From Mycobacterium sp. (GTDB lineage: Bacteria; Actinomycetota; Actinomycetes; Mycobacteriales; Mycobacteriaceae): DNA of 34,238 nt. The DNA lies in the NCBI GenBank assembly GCA_018882965.1, contig VEQY01000036.1, positions 1 to 34,238 of the forward strand, read 5' to 3'. Shown here piece by piece: positions 8,203-18,288 of this stretch (the first letter of the stretch is position 1; the number at the start of each line of letters is the position of its first letter). The translations under genes and the position numbers were made by a program. The notes under the pieces were generated by a model. It saw nothing but the letters and a program-made list of their open reading frames with translations. It was not told the DNA's origin and did not search any database.

Positions 8203-9254
8203 CGGAAGAACCGCCGCAGCGCCAGCGACACGTAGACCAAGCCGACAAGGACCGGCACCTCGATGAGCGGGCCGACCACGCCGGCCAGGGCCTGTCCGGA
8301 GGCCGCCCCGTAGGTGGCGATCGCGACCGCGATCGCGAGTTCGAAGTTGTTGCCGGCCGCGGTGAAGGCCAGCGTGGTGGTGCGCGGGTACCCCAGCCTG
8401 AGCAGGTAGCCCAGCAGGTACCCGCCGCCCCACATGATCGCGAAGTAGACCAGCAGCGGCAGCGCGATGCGGGCGACGTCCCAGGGCCGGTGGGTGATCT
8501 GGTCGCCCTGCAGCGCGAAGAGGATCACGATGGTGAACAGCAGACCGTAGAGCGCCCACGGCCCGACCCGCGGCAGGAACGCCGACTCGTACCAGTCGCG
8601 GCCCTTCGCCTTCTCCCCCCAGCGCCGCGACAGGTAGCCGGCCAGCAGCGGGATGCCCAAAAAGATCAGCACGGACTTGGCGATCTGCCACGGCGAGACG
8701 GCGAGGCTGGTCTGCGGCAGTCCCAGCCACCCGGGCAGCACCGCCAGGTAGAACCAGCCCAGCACGGCGAACATCGCGACCTGGAACACCGAGTTCAGCG
8801 CGACCAGCACGGCGGCGGCCTCGCGGTCACCGCAGGCCAGGTCGTTCCAGATGATCACCATCGCGATGCAGCGCGCGAGCCCGACGATGATCAGCCCGGT
8901 GCGGTACTCGGGCAGGTCGGCCAGAAACAGCCACGCCAGCGCGAACATCAGCGCCGGGCCGATCACCCAGTTGAGCAGCAGCGAGGCGATCAGCAGCGGC
9001 CGGTCGGCGGTGACGGTGTCGAGCCGGTCGTAGCGGACCTTGGCCAGCACCGGGTACATCATCACCAGCAAGCCGAGGGCGATCGGCAGCGAGATGCCGT
9101 CGATCTGTACCGCGCTGAGCGCACCACCCAGGCCTGGCACCGCGCGGCCGAGCACCAGGCCTAGCGCCATCGCGGCGAGGATCCACAGCGGCAGCAGCCG
9201 GTCCAGCGTCGAGAGCCGCGCGACGACCGGTGCCTGCGGAGACGGCAGGGTCAC
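8199..9254 (-). CDS. acr3: Acr3 arsenite efflux permease
   Basis: Inner-membrane arsenite exporter of the Acr3 (BART superfamily) type, about 351 residues with roughly ten hydrophobic helices. Two family signatures are present: ARCIAMVIIWNDLACGD in the middle, with the conserved substrate Cys, and TAAGNNFELAIAVAIA with the conserved Glu of a discontinuous helix. Two GTG starts compete, at 9266 and 9254. The latter gives a GTGA overlap with the arsI stop, matching the coupling seen at the next junction, so it is preferred. It works downstream of ArsC, removing the arsenite that ArsC produces. Confidence 0.93.
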   Translation of the reverse strand: MTLPSPQAPVVARLSTLDRLLPLWILAAMALGLVLGRAVPGLGGALSAVQIDGISLPIALGLLVMMYPVLAKVRYDRLDTVTADRPLLIASLLLNWVIGPALMFALAWLFLADLPEYRTGLIIVGLARCIAMVIIWNDLACGDREAAAVLVALNSVFQVAMFAVLGWFYLAVLPGWLGLPQTSLAVSPWQIAKSVLIFLGIPLLAGYLSRRWGEKAKGRDWYESAFLPRVGPWALYGLLFTIVILFALQGDQITHRPWDVARIALPLLVYFAIMWGGGYLLGYLLRLGYPRTTTLAFTAAGNNFELAIAVAIATYGAASGQALAGVVGPLIEVPVLVGLVYVSLALRRFFR

Positions 9255-9679
9255 CCTGAGCAGCACTCCCCGTTCCCGCTGCCGACGGGTTGCGGGTCGG
9301 GCGCGAAGAAGGTCTCAGCGTCGGCGAGCACGGTGTAGACCTCCCAGCGCTCCCCGCCGGGTCCGGTCACCCACACCTTGTCCTGGGTGGCGAAGCAGCA
9401 CGTGGTGCCGATCTCCTCCTCGGTGAACATGCCTTCGTCGGTCAGCCGGGCGATCTCGGCGTGCACGGCCTCGCTGGAGCCCACCTCCACCCCGAGGTGG
9501 TTCAGCGAGCCGCCGTGGCCGGGGTTCTCCAGCAGGACCAGCTTCAGCGGCGGTTCGGCGATGGCGAAGTTGGCGTAGCCGGGCTTGACCTTGGCCGGCC
9601 CGGTGCCGAACAGCTTGGTGTAGAAGGTGATCGCGTCGTCGAGGTTGTCGACGTTGAGGGCGAGCTGCACACGTGACAT
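9251..9679 (-). CDS. arsI: ArsI/CadI-type organoarsenical C-As lyase (VOC fold)
   Basis: A vicinal-oxygen-chelate protein of 142 residues, close in sequence to M. tuberculosis CadI (Rv2641) and to ArsI. ArsI enzymes use Fe(II) and O2 to break the carbon-arsenic bond of trivalent organoarsenicals. Candidate metal ligands are Gln5, His61 (in NHLGVEV) and Glu113 (in RWEVYTV). The vicinal thiols Cys94-Cys95 in GTTCCFATQD match the substrate-binding pair of characterised ArsI. The C-terminus adds another CC pair (GECCSG). Start ATG 9679 gives the standard MSRVQLALN beginning; ATG 9691 is an in-frame alternative. It is the first gene of the arsenic operon and diverges from arsR. Confidence 0.88.
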   Translation of the reverse strand: MSRVQLALNVDNLDDAITFYTKLFGTGPAKVKPGYANFAIAEPPLKLVLLENPGHGGSLNHLGVEVGSSEAVHAEIARLTDEGMFTEEEIGTTCCFATQDKVWVTGPGGERWEVYTVLADAETFFAPDPQPVGSGNGECCSG

Positions 9680-9700
9680 GCCCACGAGCATGCCACCTTT

Positions 9701-9735
9701 TTGATATATGTCAATCTACCTGGCACAGTGGTCGC
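9701..9735. promoter_or_regulatory. arsR/arsI divergent promoter with ArsR operator candidate
   Basis: TTGATATATGTCAA (9701-9714) is an inverted repeat with one mismatched pair and TTGA/TCAA ends, the form bound by ArsR/SmtB repressors. It contains TTGATA, a -35 for arsR, 17 bases before CACAGT (9724-9729), a -10 that lies 6 bases before the arsR ATG. On the other strand it supplies TATATC as a -10 for arsI. One bound ArsR dimer could therefore block both directions. This is inferred from position. Confidence 0.65.
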
Positions 9736-10095
9736 ATGCCCAAAGCGCTCCCGGTCATCGACACCACCGCCCCGGTCTGCTGTGCGCCGGTGGCCTCGGG
9801 TCCGATGGGCGATGACGACGCCCTGCACATCGCACTGCGTCTCAAGGCGCTGGCCGACCCGGCGCGGGTCAAGATCGTGGCCTACCTGTTCGGCTCGCCG
9901 TCCGGCGAAGAGATCTCAGGCACCCTGGCCGCAGTGCTGGGCCTGACCGAGTCGACCGTCAGCCACCACATCGCGCAACTGCGCAAGGCCGGCCTGGTGG
10001 CCTCCGAACGCCGCGGGATGAACGTCTTCCACCGTGTGCGCAGCGAGGCGCTGCAGGCGCTGTGCACGGCGATCGACCCGCGGTGCTGCCAGTAG
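9736..10095 (+). CDS. arsR: ArsR-family arsenite-responsive repressor
   Basis: Winged-helix repressor of 119 residues. The recognition helix is in LTESTVSHHIAQLRKAGLV (70-88), with the beta wing RRGMNVFHRV after it. A vicinal pair Cys15-Cys16 lies in the N-terminal arm, as in the As(III) site of Corynebacterium glutamicum ArsR, and further cysteines are at 110 and 117-118. The third ligand is therefore not the classical alpha-3 motif ELCVCD of E. coli ArsR, which is absent. It diverges from arsI-acr3-arsC and probably represses both directions until arsenite binds. ATG 9736 fits a leaderless start. It converges with the beta-CASP gene, 3 bases away. Confidence 0.92.
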   Translation: MPKALPVIDTTAPVCCAPVASGPMGDDDALHIALRLKALADPARVKIVAYLFGSPSGEEISGTLAAVLGLTESTVSHHIAQLRKAGLVASERRGMNVFHRVRSEALQALCTAIDPRCCQ

Positions 10096-10098
10096 CGG

Positions 10099-11460
10099 CT
10101 ACAGGCTGAACAGCTGATTGGGTCTGGGAACCGTTGCCTGCCAACCGAACTCGCGGTCCAGCCGGGTGCGCAGGGTGTCGGCCGGCTGGGGTTCGCCGTG
10201 CACGACGAACACCCGCCGCGGCGGGGTGGTGAACCCTGAGGCCCAGCGGATCAGTTCGTCGGCGTCGGCGTGCGCGGACAGCATCGCCAGCGTGGACACC
10301 TGAGCGTTGATCGGAACCCACTCGCCGAAGATCCGCACGAACCGTTCGCCGGCGGCGATCGCGCAGCCGCGCGTGCCGGGCACCTGGTAGCCGGTGATCA
10401 TGATCGTGTTGCGCGGATCCGGGGCGAACGCGCGCAGATGGTGCAGGATGCGCCCGCCGGTGGCCATGCCGCTGGCCGAGATGACCACCTTGGGGTCGCG
10501 GCTCTCCGATATCTCCCGTGATTGCGCGGCCTCGCGCGTGTAGGTCGCCATCGCGCACATGGCCTCGTACACCTGTGGCGCCAGCCGGTGGTCGCGGTGA
10601 TGACTGCGCAGCAACTCGCTGGCGTTGATCGCCATCGGCGAGTCCAGGTAGACCGGCACCTCGGGCAGCCGTCCCGCCGAGCGCAGCTGCCACAGGTAAT
10701 AGAGCAGCGTCTGGGCCCGCCCGACCGCGAACGCCGGAATCACCACGGTGCCGCCGCGGCCCACCGTAGCGGTGATCACCTCCGCCAGCGCGTCGGCGGG
10801 ATCGGAACGCTCGTGCGTGCGATCGCCGTAGGTCGACTCCATCACCAGGTAGTCCGCGGCCGGCACCGGCTCGGGGTCGAGCATCACCGGATCGTCGTAG
10901 CGACCCAGGTCGCCGGTGAACACGACGCGCCGGCCCTGCCAGAGCACGTCGACGGTGGACGCCCCGAGAATGTGCCCGGCGCGGCGGAACGTCACCGTCG
11001 GCCCGGCGGGCAGCGTGAACTCCTGGCCGAAGGGATGGGTGGTGAACAGATCCAGCGCGCGCTGGGCGTCCTCGCTGTCGTAGAGCGGCAGCGCGGGGTG
11101 GTGTTTGGTGGCGCGGTGCTTGTTGAGGAACATCGCGTCGCGCTCCTGCAGCATCGCGCTGTCACGCAGGATGATGTCGGCGACCGCGGCGGTGCCCGCC
11201 GTCGCGACGATCGGCCCGCTGAACCCCTGGCGCACCAGCCGCGGAAGATAGCCGCTGTGGTCGAGGTGGGCATGGGTCAGGATGACCGCGTCGATGCTCG
11301 CGGCGTCGACGGCCAGCGGATCCCAGTTGAGTTCGCGGAGGTTTTTGACCCCCTGGTACAGCCCGCAGTCGACCAGGATCCGCCGGCCGCCGCCCTCCAG
11401 CAGGTGCTTGGAGCCGGTGACCGTGCTCGCCGCACCCAGGCAGCGCAGCGTCAGGTTCAC
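10099..11460 (-). CDS. Metallo-beta-lactamase/beta-CASP protein (predicted ribonuclease)
   Basis: A 453-residue protein of the CPSF/Ysh1-like (COG1236) family, which cuts RNA with two zinc ions. The metal motif THAHLDHSG is at residues 62-70. Later motifs include AGHILGAS, FTGDLGRYDD, the beta-CASP blocks MESTYGDRTH and SASGMATGGRILHHL, and C-terminal SAHADADEL and VHGEPQ. The GTG at 11460 begins the protein two residues before the first beta strand; a longer open frame upstream is spurious. It is distinct from RNase J, lacking that family's long C-terminal domain. Its RNA target is unknown. It belongs to the accessory block and lies divergent from lipV with 18 bases between. Confidence 0.88.
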   Translation of the reverse strand: MNLTLRCLGAASTVTGSKHLLEGGGRRILVDCGLYQGVKNLRELNWDPLAVDAASIDAVILTHAHLDHSGYLPRLVRQGFSGPIVATAGTAAVADIILRDSAMLQERDAMFLNKHRATKHHPALPLYDSEDAQRALDLFTTHPFGQEFTLPAGPTVTFRRAGHILGASTVDVLWQGRRVVFTGDLGRYDDPVMLDPEPVPAADYLVMESTYGDRTHERSDPADALAEVITATVGRGGTVVIPAFAVGRAQTLLYYLWQLRSAGRLPEVPVYLDSPMAINASELLRSHHRDHRLAPQVYEAMCAMATYTREAAQSREISESRDPKVVISASGMATGGRILHHLRAFAPDPRNTIMITGYQVPGTRGCAIAAGERFVRIFGEWVPINAQVSTLAMLSAHADADELIRWASGFTTPPRRVFVVHGEPQPADTLRTRLDREFGWQATVPRPNQLFSL

Positions 11461-11478
11461 GGGCTCCAGTCTGGCAGC

Positions 11479-12273
11479 ATGGGGCCGGTGAGCGCCGCCC
11501 TGCACGTGCACCGCTACGGCCCGCCGGGTCCGGCGCGGGTGCTGGCCATCCACGGGCTGACCGGTCACGGGGCCCGCTGGCACACTCTGGCGAGCCGGTA
11601 TCTGCCCGAATTCGGTTTTCTCGCACCGGATCTCATCGGACACGGCCGCTCCTCGTGGGCTGCGCCGTGGAGTATCGACGCCAACGTGACGGCATTGGCC
11701 GGACTGGTGGAGGGCGAGGCCCGCGGTCCGGTCGTGGTGGTGGGCCATTCCTTCGGCGGGGCGATCGCGCTGCACCTGGCGGCCGCCTGTCCCGACCTGG
11801 TGTCGGCACTGGTGCTGCTGGACCCGGCGGTCGGGCTCGACGGCGAGCGGCTGCGCGAGGTCGCCGAGGCGACGTTGGCGTCACCGGACTACACCGACCG
11901 GGCCGAGGCGCGCACCGAGAAGGCCACCGGATCGTGGTCCGACGTCGCCCCGGTCGAACTCGACGAGGAACTCGACGAACATGGGGTTGCGCTGCCCAAC
12001 GGCCGGTTCGGCTGGCGGATGTGCGTTCCGGCGGTCATGTCCTACTGGAGCGAGCTGGCCCGCGACATCGTGCTGCCCCGCGAGGGAACTCCCACGACGC
12101 TGGTGCGCGCGGCGTTCTCCGACCCGCCGTATGTCAGCGAGGAACTGATCGACGGGCTGTCGGGGCGGCTGGGTTCGGACTTCACCCTGGTCGACTTCGG
12201 CTGCGCGCACATGGTCGCGCACGCCAAGCCCGCCGAGACCGCCGCGGTGATCCGCGACGCACTGCAGCGGTGA
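11479..12273 (+). CDS. lipV: Alpha/beta hydrolase, LipV-like
   Basis: Serine hydrolase of 264 residues, matching the position of M. tuberculosis lipV (Rv3203). The oxyanion motif HGLTGHG is at 25-31, the nucleophile elbow GHSFGG carries Ser91, an Asp is likely within LLDPAVG, and the C-terminal His lies in GCAHMVAHAKP. The substrate is not deducible; LipV of M. tuberculosis is described as an esterase or lipase. ATG 11479 and GTG 11488 are both possible starts. The downstream alkyltransferase-like gene starts inside its stop codon (GTGA), so the two are likely co-expressed. Confidence 0.85.
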   Translation: MGPVSAALHVHRYGPPGPARVLAIHGLTGHGARWHTLASRYLPEFGFLAPDLIGHGRSSWAAPWSIDANVTALAGLVEGEARGPVVVVGHSFGGAIALHLAAACPDLVSALVLLDPAVGLDGERLREVAEATLASPDYTDRAEARTEKATGSWSDVAPVELDEELDEHGVALPNGRFGWRMCVPAVMSYWSELARDIVLPREGTPTTLVRAAFSDPPYVSEELIDGLSGRLGSDFTLVDFGCAHMVAHAKPAETAAVIRDALQR

Positions 12274-12581
12274 GTGCGCGGATCACCGACGCGCAGGTGC
12301 AGACCGTGCGCGCCCTGGTCGCGTCGATACCGCCGGGACGGGTCGTCACCTACGGTGACATCGCCGGTGCGGCAGGGCTTTCCAGCCCCCGGATCGTCGG
12401 ATGGATCATGGCGACCGACTCGGCCGACCTGCCGTGGCATCGGGTGATCTCGGCGTCGGGCCGGCCGGCCAGACATCTGGCGAGCCGGCAGCTGGAGTTG
12501 CTGCGCGCCGAGGGCGTGGTGACCGTCGACGGGCGCGTCCGGGTCGCCGGCGCGGAATCAGTCCGTCACCGCTTCGACTAG
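12270..12581 (+). CDS. Alkyltransferase-like (ATL) DNA repair protein
   Basis: A 103-residue relative of the DNA-binding domain of O6-alkylguanine transferase, corresponding to Rv3204. The helix-turn-helix includes VVTYGDIAGAAG and the arginine finger region SSPRIVGWIM. The active-site motif reads PWHR (residues 55-58), with Trp56 in place of the Cys that accepts the alkyl group, so it cannot perform the transfer. ATL proteins bind O6-alkylguanine and hand the lesion to nucleotide excision repair. The GTG start overlaps the lipV stop. Its TAG stop interlocks with the convergent gene's TAG in a shared CTAG. Confidence 0.92.
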   Translation: MSARITDAQVQTVRALVASIPPGRVVTYGDIAGAAGLSSPRIVGWIMATDSADLPWHRVISASGRPARHLASRQLELLRAEGVVTVDGRVRVAGAESVRHRFD

Positions 12582-13450
12582 AGAATCAGCTTCACCAGGG
12601 CCGCCGTGTGGGCCAGGCCGCTGAGGTTGTCCTCCGTCGAGCGGGGATGCAGGACGTGCACCGCGACGCGGAACAGCAGCGCCCGCAACAGCATCTGCGG
12701 CCACTCAGGCAGCGCCTCCCAGCGCTCGACGAGCGCGTCGTCGGCGTCGCCCCACGCGACCGCGTCCACCACGGCCACCCCGGCCGCCCACGACGCCGGC
12801 CGCCAGTAGGGCGTGATGTCGGTGATGCCCGGCGGCGCGGTGCCGTCGAAGAGCACACCGCCGTAGAGATCACCGTGCACCAGCTGGCTGGGACTCTTGG
12901 TGGGCTTGCGCAGGGCGGCCAGCTCCTTGATGAGGTCGATCCCGGCACCCTCGCGCGGCGGTTCGGGACTGCCCGGAGGCAGCGAGTGCAGCGGCCGGTC
13001 CTCCCAGGCGGCGCGGTCGGCGGCGATGAACACGTCGACGTCGGTCCACGGCGGGACGGGGGCCTGGGTCAGAAAACGCGGACGCTCGAGCTTGGAGGTC
13101 GCCTCGTGCAGCCGCACGCCGACCGAGACCACCTCGTCGTGGCGCGGCTCCGGGGTGCCCGAGACGAACGTGTCGGCGCGCCAGCCCGACACCACGTAGC
13201 GGCCGTCGGTGGAGCGCACCGGCCGGGCCAATCGCAGGCCGTCGACGAAAAGCGTCTCGCGGACCTTGGCCGACCAGGCCGCGCGGGCGTTGTCGGCGAC
13301 CAGCGAGAGCACGATCTCACCGCAGCGCCAGCCGCCGTCCCAGCCGTCGTCGAGCGGTTGCGGCTCGTGGACGTCCCGAATCCCGAACGCGGCCATGATG
13401 TGGTCGGGCGGGCGCTCGCCGATCACCACATCCATCCCACCGTCGATCAC
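12578..13450 (-). CDS. Kinase-fold protein of the TIGR02569 family
   Basis: Conserved actinobacterial protein of 290 residues, equivalent to Rv3205c. It looks like a distant aminoglycoside-phosphotransferase or choline-kinase fold: the motif VHGDLYGGVLFDG resembles the Brenner motif HGDxxxxN with the Asn replaced, and ITDITPYWRPASWAAG takes the place of the metal-binding DxD/E region. Whether it has kinase activity is uncertain given these changes. It follows moeZ on the same strand after 36 bases and is probably in the same transcript. The start is GTG 13450; ATG 13435 is an alternative that removes five residues. Confidence 0.8.
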   Translation of the reverse strand: MIDGGMDVVIGERPPDHIMAAFGIRDVHEPQPLDDGWDGGWRCGEIVLSLVADNARAAWSAKVRETLFVDGLRLARPVRSTDGRYVVSGWRADTFVSGTPEPRHDEVVSVGVRLHEATSKLERPRFLTQAPVPPWTDVDVFIAADRAAWEDRPLHSLPPGSPEPPREGAGIDLIKELAALRKPTKSPSQLVHGDLYGGVLFDGTAPPGITDITPYWRPASWAAGVAVVDAVAWGDADDALVERWEALPEWPQMLLRALLFRVAVHVLHPRSTEDNLSGLAHTAALVKLIL

Positions 13451-13486
13451 ACCGCCAGGGTAGAGCGTCGAGGTGTCGCGGGGCCG

Positions 13487-14680
13487 TCAGTACATCACCA
13501 TGTCGGGCTCGAGTTGGCGAGCCCAGGCGACGATTCCGCCCTGGAGGTGCAGCGCGTCGGCGAAACCCGCGCGCTTGACCGCGGCCAGTGCCTCGGCCGA
13601 GCGGACCCCGGTCTTGCAGTACAGCACCGCCACCCGGTCCTGGGGCAGCCGGGCCAGACCCTCTCCGGTCTCGATGGCCGACTTGGGGATCAACTCGGCT
13701 CCCTCGATGCGGTTGATGTCCCACTCGGCGGGTTCGCGCACGTCGATCAGCGCGATCTTGGTGCCCGAGTCGAGCAGTTCGCGCAGTTCCAGCGGGGTGA
13801 TGGTGGACTCGGCGGCCGCCCGGCTCGCCGCCTCCGAGGTCGTGCCGCAGAACGCCTCGTAGTCGACCAGGGCGGTGATCGGCGGCGCGTGGGGGTCCTT
13901 GCGGACGGTGATCGTGCGGTAGCTCATCTCCAGCGCGTCGTAGATCATCAGCCGGCCCAGCAGCGGCTCGCCGATCCCGGTGATCAGCTTGATCGCCTCG
14001 GTGCCCATGACCGAGGCGATGGACGCGCACAGGATGCCGAGCACGCCGCCCTCCGCACAGGACGGCACCAGGCCGGGCGGCGGGGGTTCGGGGTAGAGGT
14101 CGCGGTAGTTCAGGCCCCGGCGCTGCCCGTCGGGCCCGTCGGGGGCGGCCTCCCAGAACACCGACACCTGACCCTCGAACCGGAAGATCGAGCCCCAGAC
14201 GTAGGGCTTGCCGGCCAGCACCGCCGCGTCGTTGACCAGGTAGCGGGTGGCGAAGTTGTCGGTGCCGTCGATGATCAGGTCGTAGCGGGCGAACAGGTCC
14301 ACCGCGTTGTCGGCGTCCAGTCGCAGCCGGTGAACCTGCACGCTCACCAGCGGGTTGATCTCCAGGATCGCGTCGCGGGCGCTCTCGGCCTTGGGCCGGC
14401 CCACATCGGACTGGCCGTGGATGATCTGGCGCTGCAGGTTGGATTCGTCGACCACGTCGTCGTCGACCACCCCGAGGGTGCCCACCCCGGCGGCGGCCAG
14501 GTACAGCAGGGTGGGCGAGCCCAGCCCGCCCGCGCCGATCACCAGCACCCGGGCGTTCTTCAGCCGCCGCTGCCCGAGCACCCCGATCTCGGGGATGATC
14601 AGGTGGCGGCTGTAGCGGGCGACCTCGGCCTTGGTCAGCTCGGCGGCGGGTTCGACCAGCGGCGGCAGCGGTGCGCTCAT
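13487..14680 (-). CDS. moeZ: MoeZ: adenylyltransferase/sulfurtransferase
   Basis: Two-domain E1-like and rhodanese protein of 397 residues (Rv3206c, moeB1/moeZ). The N-terminal domain has the nucleotide loop GAGGLGSP and VVDDDVVDESNLQRQ, which adenylate the C-terminal Gly of ubiquitin-like sulfur carriers (MoaD, CysO, ThiS). The C-terminal rhodanese domain has the active-site loop YCKTGVRSAEAL with Cys355, which passes sulfur to form the thiocarboxylate. No CxxC pairs are visible, so the zinc site of E. coli MoeB appears absent. It serves molybdopterin synthesis and CysO-dependent cysteine synthesis. Confidence 0.93.
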   Translation of the reverse strand: MSAPLPPLVEPAAELTKAEVARYSRHLIIPEIGVLGQRRLKNARVLVIGAGGLGSPTLLYLAAAGVGTLGVVDDDVVDESNLQRQIIHGQSDVGRPKAESARDAILEINPLVSVQVHRLRLDADNAVDLFARYDLIIDGTDNFATRYLVNDAAVLAGKPYVWGSIFRFEGQVSVFWEAAPDGPDGQRRGLNYRDLYPEPPPPGLVPSCAEGGVLGILCASIASVMGTEAIKLITGIGEPLLGRLMIYDALEMSYRTITVRKDPHAPPITALVDYEAFCGTTSEAASRAAAESTITPLELRELLDSGTKIALIDVREPAEWDINRIEGAELIPKSAIETGEGLARLPQDRVAVLYCKTGVRSAEALAAVKRAGFADALHLQGGIVAWARQLEPDMVMY

Positions 14681-14757
14681 CGGCGGGCCGGGGAACTCGG
14701 CGGGCTCGTCACATCAGCTACCAACCACGATGCGTGCGCGATGCTTCCCGGGCGGTG

Positions 14758-16488
14758 TCAACCCCGGCGCGGGATGTTCTCGTAGTAGGGCACGACGATC
14801 TCGTCCTCGGCGTCGAGATTGCCCAGCATGGCGGTGGTCATCGGGTGCACCACCGACGCCGCCACCGCGACGTTGACGCAGCCGGGCAGACCGGAGTCGA
14901 AGGCCCGCTGCACGGCGGGGCGCACCTCGGCGAGTTCGGTGACCCGCTCCCCGTACCCGCCGAAGGCACGCGCCACCTCGTGATAGTCGGTGTCGGCCAG
15001 CCGGACGATCACATCGTTGCCGGTGCCGTAGACCGCCTCCTGACCGTGGATGGACATGCCCCAGCAGGCGTTGTTGAGCACGACGGTGACCACCGGCAGA
15101 CGGTGGCGGACCATGGTGTCCAGCTCGGCGATGTGAAACCCGTAGGCGCCGTCGCCGGTGACCTGCAGGACGCGACGGTGCGGTTCGGCGATCTGCGCGC
15201 CCAGCGCGAAACCCTGGCCGACTCCCAGGAAGCCCATGTAGCCCAGGTTGAGCACCCGATGCGGGGCGACCGCGGGCACGCTCATCCCCGCCCACAGCGG
15301 CGCCTCCCCGCCGTCGAGCACCAGCACCGCGCCCGGGCCGGCACCCAGCAGCGCTTCGCGCCCGGCGTGGAACGGGTGCAGGCGGCCGTCGACCGTGTCG
15401 GGGGATGCGCCGAAGAGCTGCTCGACGAGCGCGTGCGCACCGGTGGCCTGGGCCAGCCAGCCGGCGCGGTCAGGCCAGTCGGCGTCGACCGCGCACAGCG
15501 CGTGCAAGGCCTCCCGGCAGTCGGCGAGGATCGGCACGTCCACCGGGCGCAGCCGCCCGATCTCGGCGCCGTCGAGGTCGACCTGGATCAGCGCGGCACC
15601 GGCGGGGATCAGCGACCCCGACCGCCCCCCGGTCAGCAGACCCAGCCGGGCGCCGAGCAGCAGCACCACGTCGGGCACCGGCTGGCCGGTCATCGCCAGC
15701 AGCGACAGGCTGTCGATCGCCCAGCCGTTGCAGCGGTGCCCGGCGGGCAGAACGCCGAGCGCCCGGTTGTTGGCGAAGACCGGGATGCCGGATCGATCGG
15801 CGAAGGCCGCGAGTTCCGCGCCGCATCCCGACCACAGCGCGCCGCCGCCGACGACGATGGCGGGCCGATCGGCCCGCCGCAGCAGATCGACGGCGGCGCG
15901 CACGGCGTGCGGCGAGGGCGCCGGGCGGTCGGCGATGAGCGCCGGGCCGGCCGGCGGCAGGCTCGCCTCGTCGACGGCGGTGACCAGAACGTCGATGGGG
16001 ATCTCGAGGAAAACGGGGCCGGGGCGGCCGGACAGCGCCTTGCGCACCGCCAGGGCGAGCAGGTCGGGGATGCGTTCGGTGGTGACGATGCGATGCGCCC
16101 ACTTGGTGACCGGCGCTGCCGCGGCCACCTGGTCGAAGCCGCCCTGCATCTCGTTGGTCTCCAGTTCCCGCAGCGGGGGCGCGCTGGCGACCATCAGCAT
16201 GGGCACCCCGTCGCTCATGGCGTTGGGCAGGGCCGCGAAGCCGTTGGCGAATCCGGGGCCGGAGGTCACCACCACGACGCCGAGCCGCCCGGTGGTTCGG
16301 GCGTAGCCGTCGGCGGCGTGGCCGGCGGCGGCCTCGTGGCGCGTGTCGACCAGACGCAGACCGTACCGGGGGCACGCGGTCCAGAACGCGTCCAGGTGCC
16401 CGCCGTGCAGGGCGAAAACATCGGTGACGCCCGCCTGCGCCAGCGCGCGGGCGAGCAGTTCCCCGCCGTTGAGCGCCGTGGTCGTCAC
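14758..16488 (-). CDS. Thiamine-diphosphate enzyme, acetolactate synthase-like
   Basis: A 576-residue enzyme with the three-domain TPP fold. The cofactor-activating Glu52 lies in TRHEAAAGHAADGYART, and the TPP/Mg motif runs from GDGAYGF (445) to LNN (472-473). It resembles the large subunit of acetolactate synthase and related decarboxylases such as oxalyl-CoA decarboxylase. No regulatory subunit gene lies next to it, so a catabolic or decarboxylating role is more likely than branched-chain amino acid synthesis. Start GTG 16488 lies 8 bases after the DUF3152 stop and removes an unrelated upstream extension. I do not recall it at this locus in M. tuberculosis. Confidence 0.85.
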   Translation of the reverse strand: MTTTALNGGELLARALAQAGVTDVFALHGGHLDAFWTACPRYGLRLVDTRHEAAAGHAADGYARTTGRLGVVVVTSGPGFANGFAALPNAMSDGVPMLMVASAPPLRELETNEMQGGFDQVAAAAPVTKWAHRIVTTERIPDLLALAVRKALSGRPGPVFLEIPIDVLVTAVDEASLPPAGPALIADRPAPSPHAVRAAVDLLRRADRPAIVVGGGALWSGCGAELAAFADRSGIPVFANNRALGVLPAGHRCNGWAIDSLSLLAMTGQPVPDVVLLLGARLGLLTGGRSGSLIPAGAALIQVDLDGAEIGRLRPVDVPILADCREALHALCAVDADWPDRAGWLAQATGAHALVEQLFGASPDTVDGRLHPFHAGREALLGAGPGAVLVLDGGEAPLWAGMSVPAVAPHRVLNLGYMGFLGVGQGFALGAQIAEPHRRVLQVTGDGAYGFHIAELDTMVRHRLPVVTVVLNNACWGMSIHGQEAVYGTGNDVIVRLADTDYHEVARAFGGYGERVTELAEVRPAVQRAFDSGLPGCVNVAVAASVVHPMTTAMLGNLDAEDEIVVPYYENIPRRG

Positions 16489-16496
16489 CGCCGGGC

Positions 16497-18274
<1,778 letters not shown>

Positions 18275-18288
18275 CCGAGGCCAGGCGG

